Source: a virus | IMG/VR virus record: IMGVR_UViG_3300013120_000738 | Coordinates: 163,726-227,725 of that record | DNA: 64,000 nt | Reading direction: 5' to 3' (one strand) | In this document: positions 63,014 through 64,000 of the stretch, piece by piece | Layout: each line of letters opens with the position of its first letter | Numbering within the stretch: position 1 is the stretch's first letter | The notes under the pieces: model-generated | Seen by the model: only the letters and a program-made list of their open reading frames with translations | What the model was told of the DNA's origin: nothing | The model's database searches: none | Made by a program: the position numbers and the translations under genes

Positions 63014-63308
63014 CGGTAAGTCCTCGTTCGACGTGGTACATCTCGGCGTCGCCGAGCGGTTGTAGTTGAATTCGGCACCCCTGCCACTTATCCATAGTCC
63101 ACAATTGGTTCTTTGTCTCAGTAAATCTGGTGATAATAATACGGAATTGGGCAGTAGGCCTGTAAAAGGCCTGATAGGCGATGCTCGCGTCTACCTCCTC
63201 GAAGAAGGTGGCACGATCGTATCGCATATTATCGAAGAGCCCTGGGAGGTCTCGGCCGGTCACCAGAGCGTATTGTTGCCATTTGAGAGTTGATGGAAGC
63301 TTTCTCAT
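62946..63308 (-). CDS. Hypothetical protein, 120 residues
   Basis: ATG behind GGGAGGATAAG, 1 bp after the upstream TAA. Mixed fold with acidic C-terminus. No family recognised. Confidence 0.65.
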   Translation of the reverse strand: MRKLPSTLKWQQYALVTGRDLPGLFDNMRYDRATFFEEVDASIAYQAFYRPTAQFRIIITRFTETKNQLWTMDKWQGCRIQLQPLGDAEMYHVERGLTDDLASSEESGEESFSVAETNQS

Positions 63309-63309
63309 C

Positions 63310-63738
63310 TTATCCTCCCGCACATTTCGGGCACAAAGTTTTGCCCTGTGCTGAATTAGCGTAAGAATCACTGCATTCTGCTCCACAGCGGTCGCACAAC
63401 ACTTCATCCAAGTAAGTGGCGAAGAGATAATGGTCAACCGGATGCGATCCCATGAAAATCGTGCCCACTACCAAACAATCAGCACCGCTGCTGACAAATT
63501 TCTCATTGTGTAAATGGACACTACCAAGTTCATCAATGTCATCCTTGACTTGCAAAGTATCAGGGCTGCAGAATGGTTCCTGTTCGTCGTCGTTGAACTG
63601 ATCTGACCAGAGTTGTTTCAAAAACGTATCTCGGCCATGGTTTTTCTCAGGGATTTCGATAATTTTTCTCCATGGTACCGGATGTTCTCGCAAATCCAGA
63701 TTGCCGACTATCCAGCTTGAGATAATTGCTCTAGGCAT
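63310..63738 (-). CDS. Zinc-knuckle hypothetical protein, 142 residues
   Basis: ATG behind AAGGAGGAAAGG, stop TAA. C-terminal CDRCGAECSDSYA and CPKCAGG form a four-Cys site; the rest is mixed. No family recognised. Confidence 0.7.
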   Translation of the reverse strand: MPRAIISSWIVGNLDLREHPVPWRKIIEIPEKNHGRDTFLKQLWSDQFNDDEQEPFCSPDTLQVKDDIDELGSVHLHNEKFVSSGADCLVVGTIFMGSHPVDHYLFATYLDEVLCDRCGAECSDSYANSAQGKTLCPKCAGG

Positions 63739-63880
63739 CCTTTCCTCCTTGATGTTCTGCAGTCTTTCTGCGTCTTTCGTCGAATTCCAGAACGCGCCGA
63801 ATCGCCTGTTCGCGGATGTGATCGGCGTAGTCATCACCTTGCTCTATCGCGTCTACGGCTTTCGCGATGGACTGCGGCAC
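63731..63880 (-). CDS. Charged helical peptide, about 49 residues
   Basis: GTG at 63880; the best ribosome site is 15 nt upstream. DHIREQAIRRVLEFDERRRK is a strong helix. Stop TAG overlaps the next start. Confidence 0.5.
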   Translation of the reverse strand: MPQSIAKAVDAIEQGDDYADHIREQAIRRVLEFDERRRKTAEHQGGKDA

Positions 63881-63911
63881 GCCGTGTTTCGACTGCTCTC
63901 CTACACAACAC

Positions 63912-63938
63912 TGTTACAAAAGATATGATGGTAGTTAA
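63912..63938 (-). promoter_or_regulatory. Bipartite promoter-like element (TGTAACA variant)
   Basis: ATTAAC then TGTAACA on the minus strand, upstream of the coupled genes ending at 61380. Confidence 0.5.
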
Positions 63939-63954
63939 TTTAGTAGGAGGAATC

Positions 63955-64000
63955 ATGAAAGTAGTAATGACACTCCTCGTAAGGGACGAGGAAGACATTA
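63955..64000 (+). CDS. Start of a possible glycosyltransferase, truncated by the window
   Basis: ATG behind TAGGAGGAATC. The visible MKVVMTLLVRDEEDI is typical of family 2 glycosyltransferase starts, where a strand leads to R-x-E-E. Only 15 residues are visible. Confidence 0.5.
   Translation, partial: MKVVMTLLVRDEEDI

Noticed and set aside
54903-63955. Genome-wide UGA reassignment within this window
   Set aside because: More than 30 genes terminate at TGA, often overlapping the next start, and no gene needs an in-frame TGA to be complete here.
1-64000. Integrase, attachment sites, transposase
   Set aside because: I searched by eye for recombinase motifs and found none, so there is no evidence for a temperate integration module in this window.

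Overview
This window looks like the accessory/early part of a large (jumbo-type) bacteriophage genome. I found no ribosomal, central-metabolic or virion structural gene. It holds about 115 densely packed, mostly small and mostly unrecognised genes, nearly all on the minus strand, often with ATGA, GTGA or TAATG stop/start overlaps and AGGAGG-type ribosome sites (so a bacterial host). Recognisable products are phage-like: seven HNH or endonuclease VII-type genes, a polynucleotide kinase-phosphatase, an SF2 helicase, an ATP-dependent ligase, a ParB-like protein, a NADAR protein, a GHKL ATPase fused to a zincin-like domain, a PTH2-like protein, nucleotide-sugar enzymes and one tRNA. The host cannot be named from the sequence.

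Layout. 0-4.1 kb: short genes on both strands; four plus-strand genes each have a leader of promoter-like element, GC hairpin and a TTTCC-N5-GGAAA palindrome. 4.2-26.5 kb: a long minus-strand array of small genes, many with their own copy of the same promoter-like element; it contains NADAR (7.3 kb), a DksA/TraR-type zinc finger (13.2 kb), a DUF932-like protein (16 kb), the SF2 helicase (17.8 kb), the GHKL-metallopeptidase (21 kb) and four HNH-type genes. 26.6-28.3 kb: a plus-strand trio (ligase, YkgJ-like protein, unknown). 28.3-28.7 kb: a structured non-coding convergence zone where strand base skew inverts. 28.7-54.2 kb: minus-strand overlapping operons with expanded small-protein families, a glycosyltransferase, a lone SPASM-like protein, kinase-phosphatase, a VWA protein, a GalE-like epimerase, a methyltransferase, an S1-domain protein and ParB. 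54.2-64 kb: HNH genes, a tRNA with anticodon UCA, a sulfotransferase, RfbB- and RfbA-like dTDP-sugar enzymes, a secreted peptide and more unknown genes.

How it may work together (inference). A bipartite element, TT(A/C)AC then TGTCACA about 20-21 bp downstream, precedes some 30 transcription units and is probably the phage's own promoter class. RfbA, RfbB, GalE, glycosyltransferases, the sulfotransferase and the methyltransferase could build or decorate a surface glycan or virion sugar. NADAR, kinase-phosphatase and ligase suit nucleic-acid repair or counter-defence. The UCA tRNA would read UGA, although this window itself uses UGA as a normal stop in more than 30 genes.
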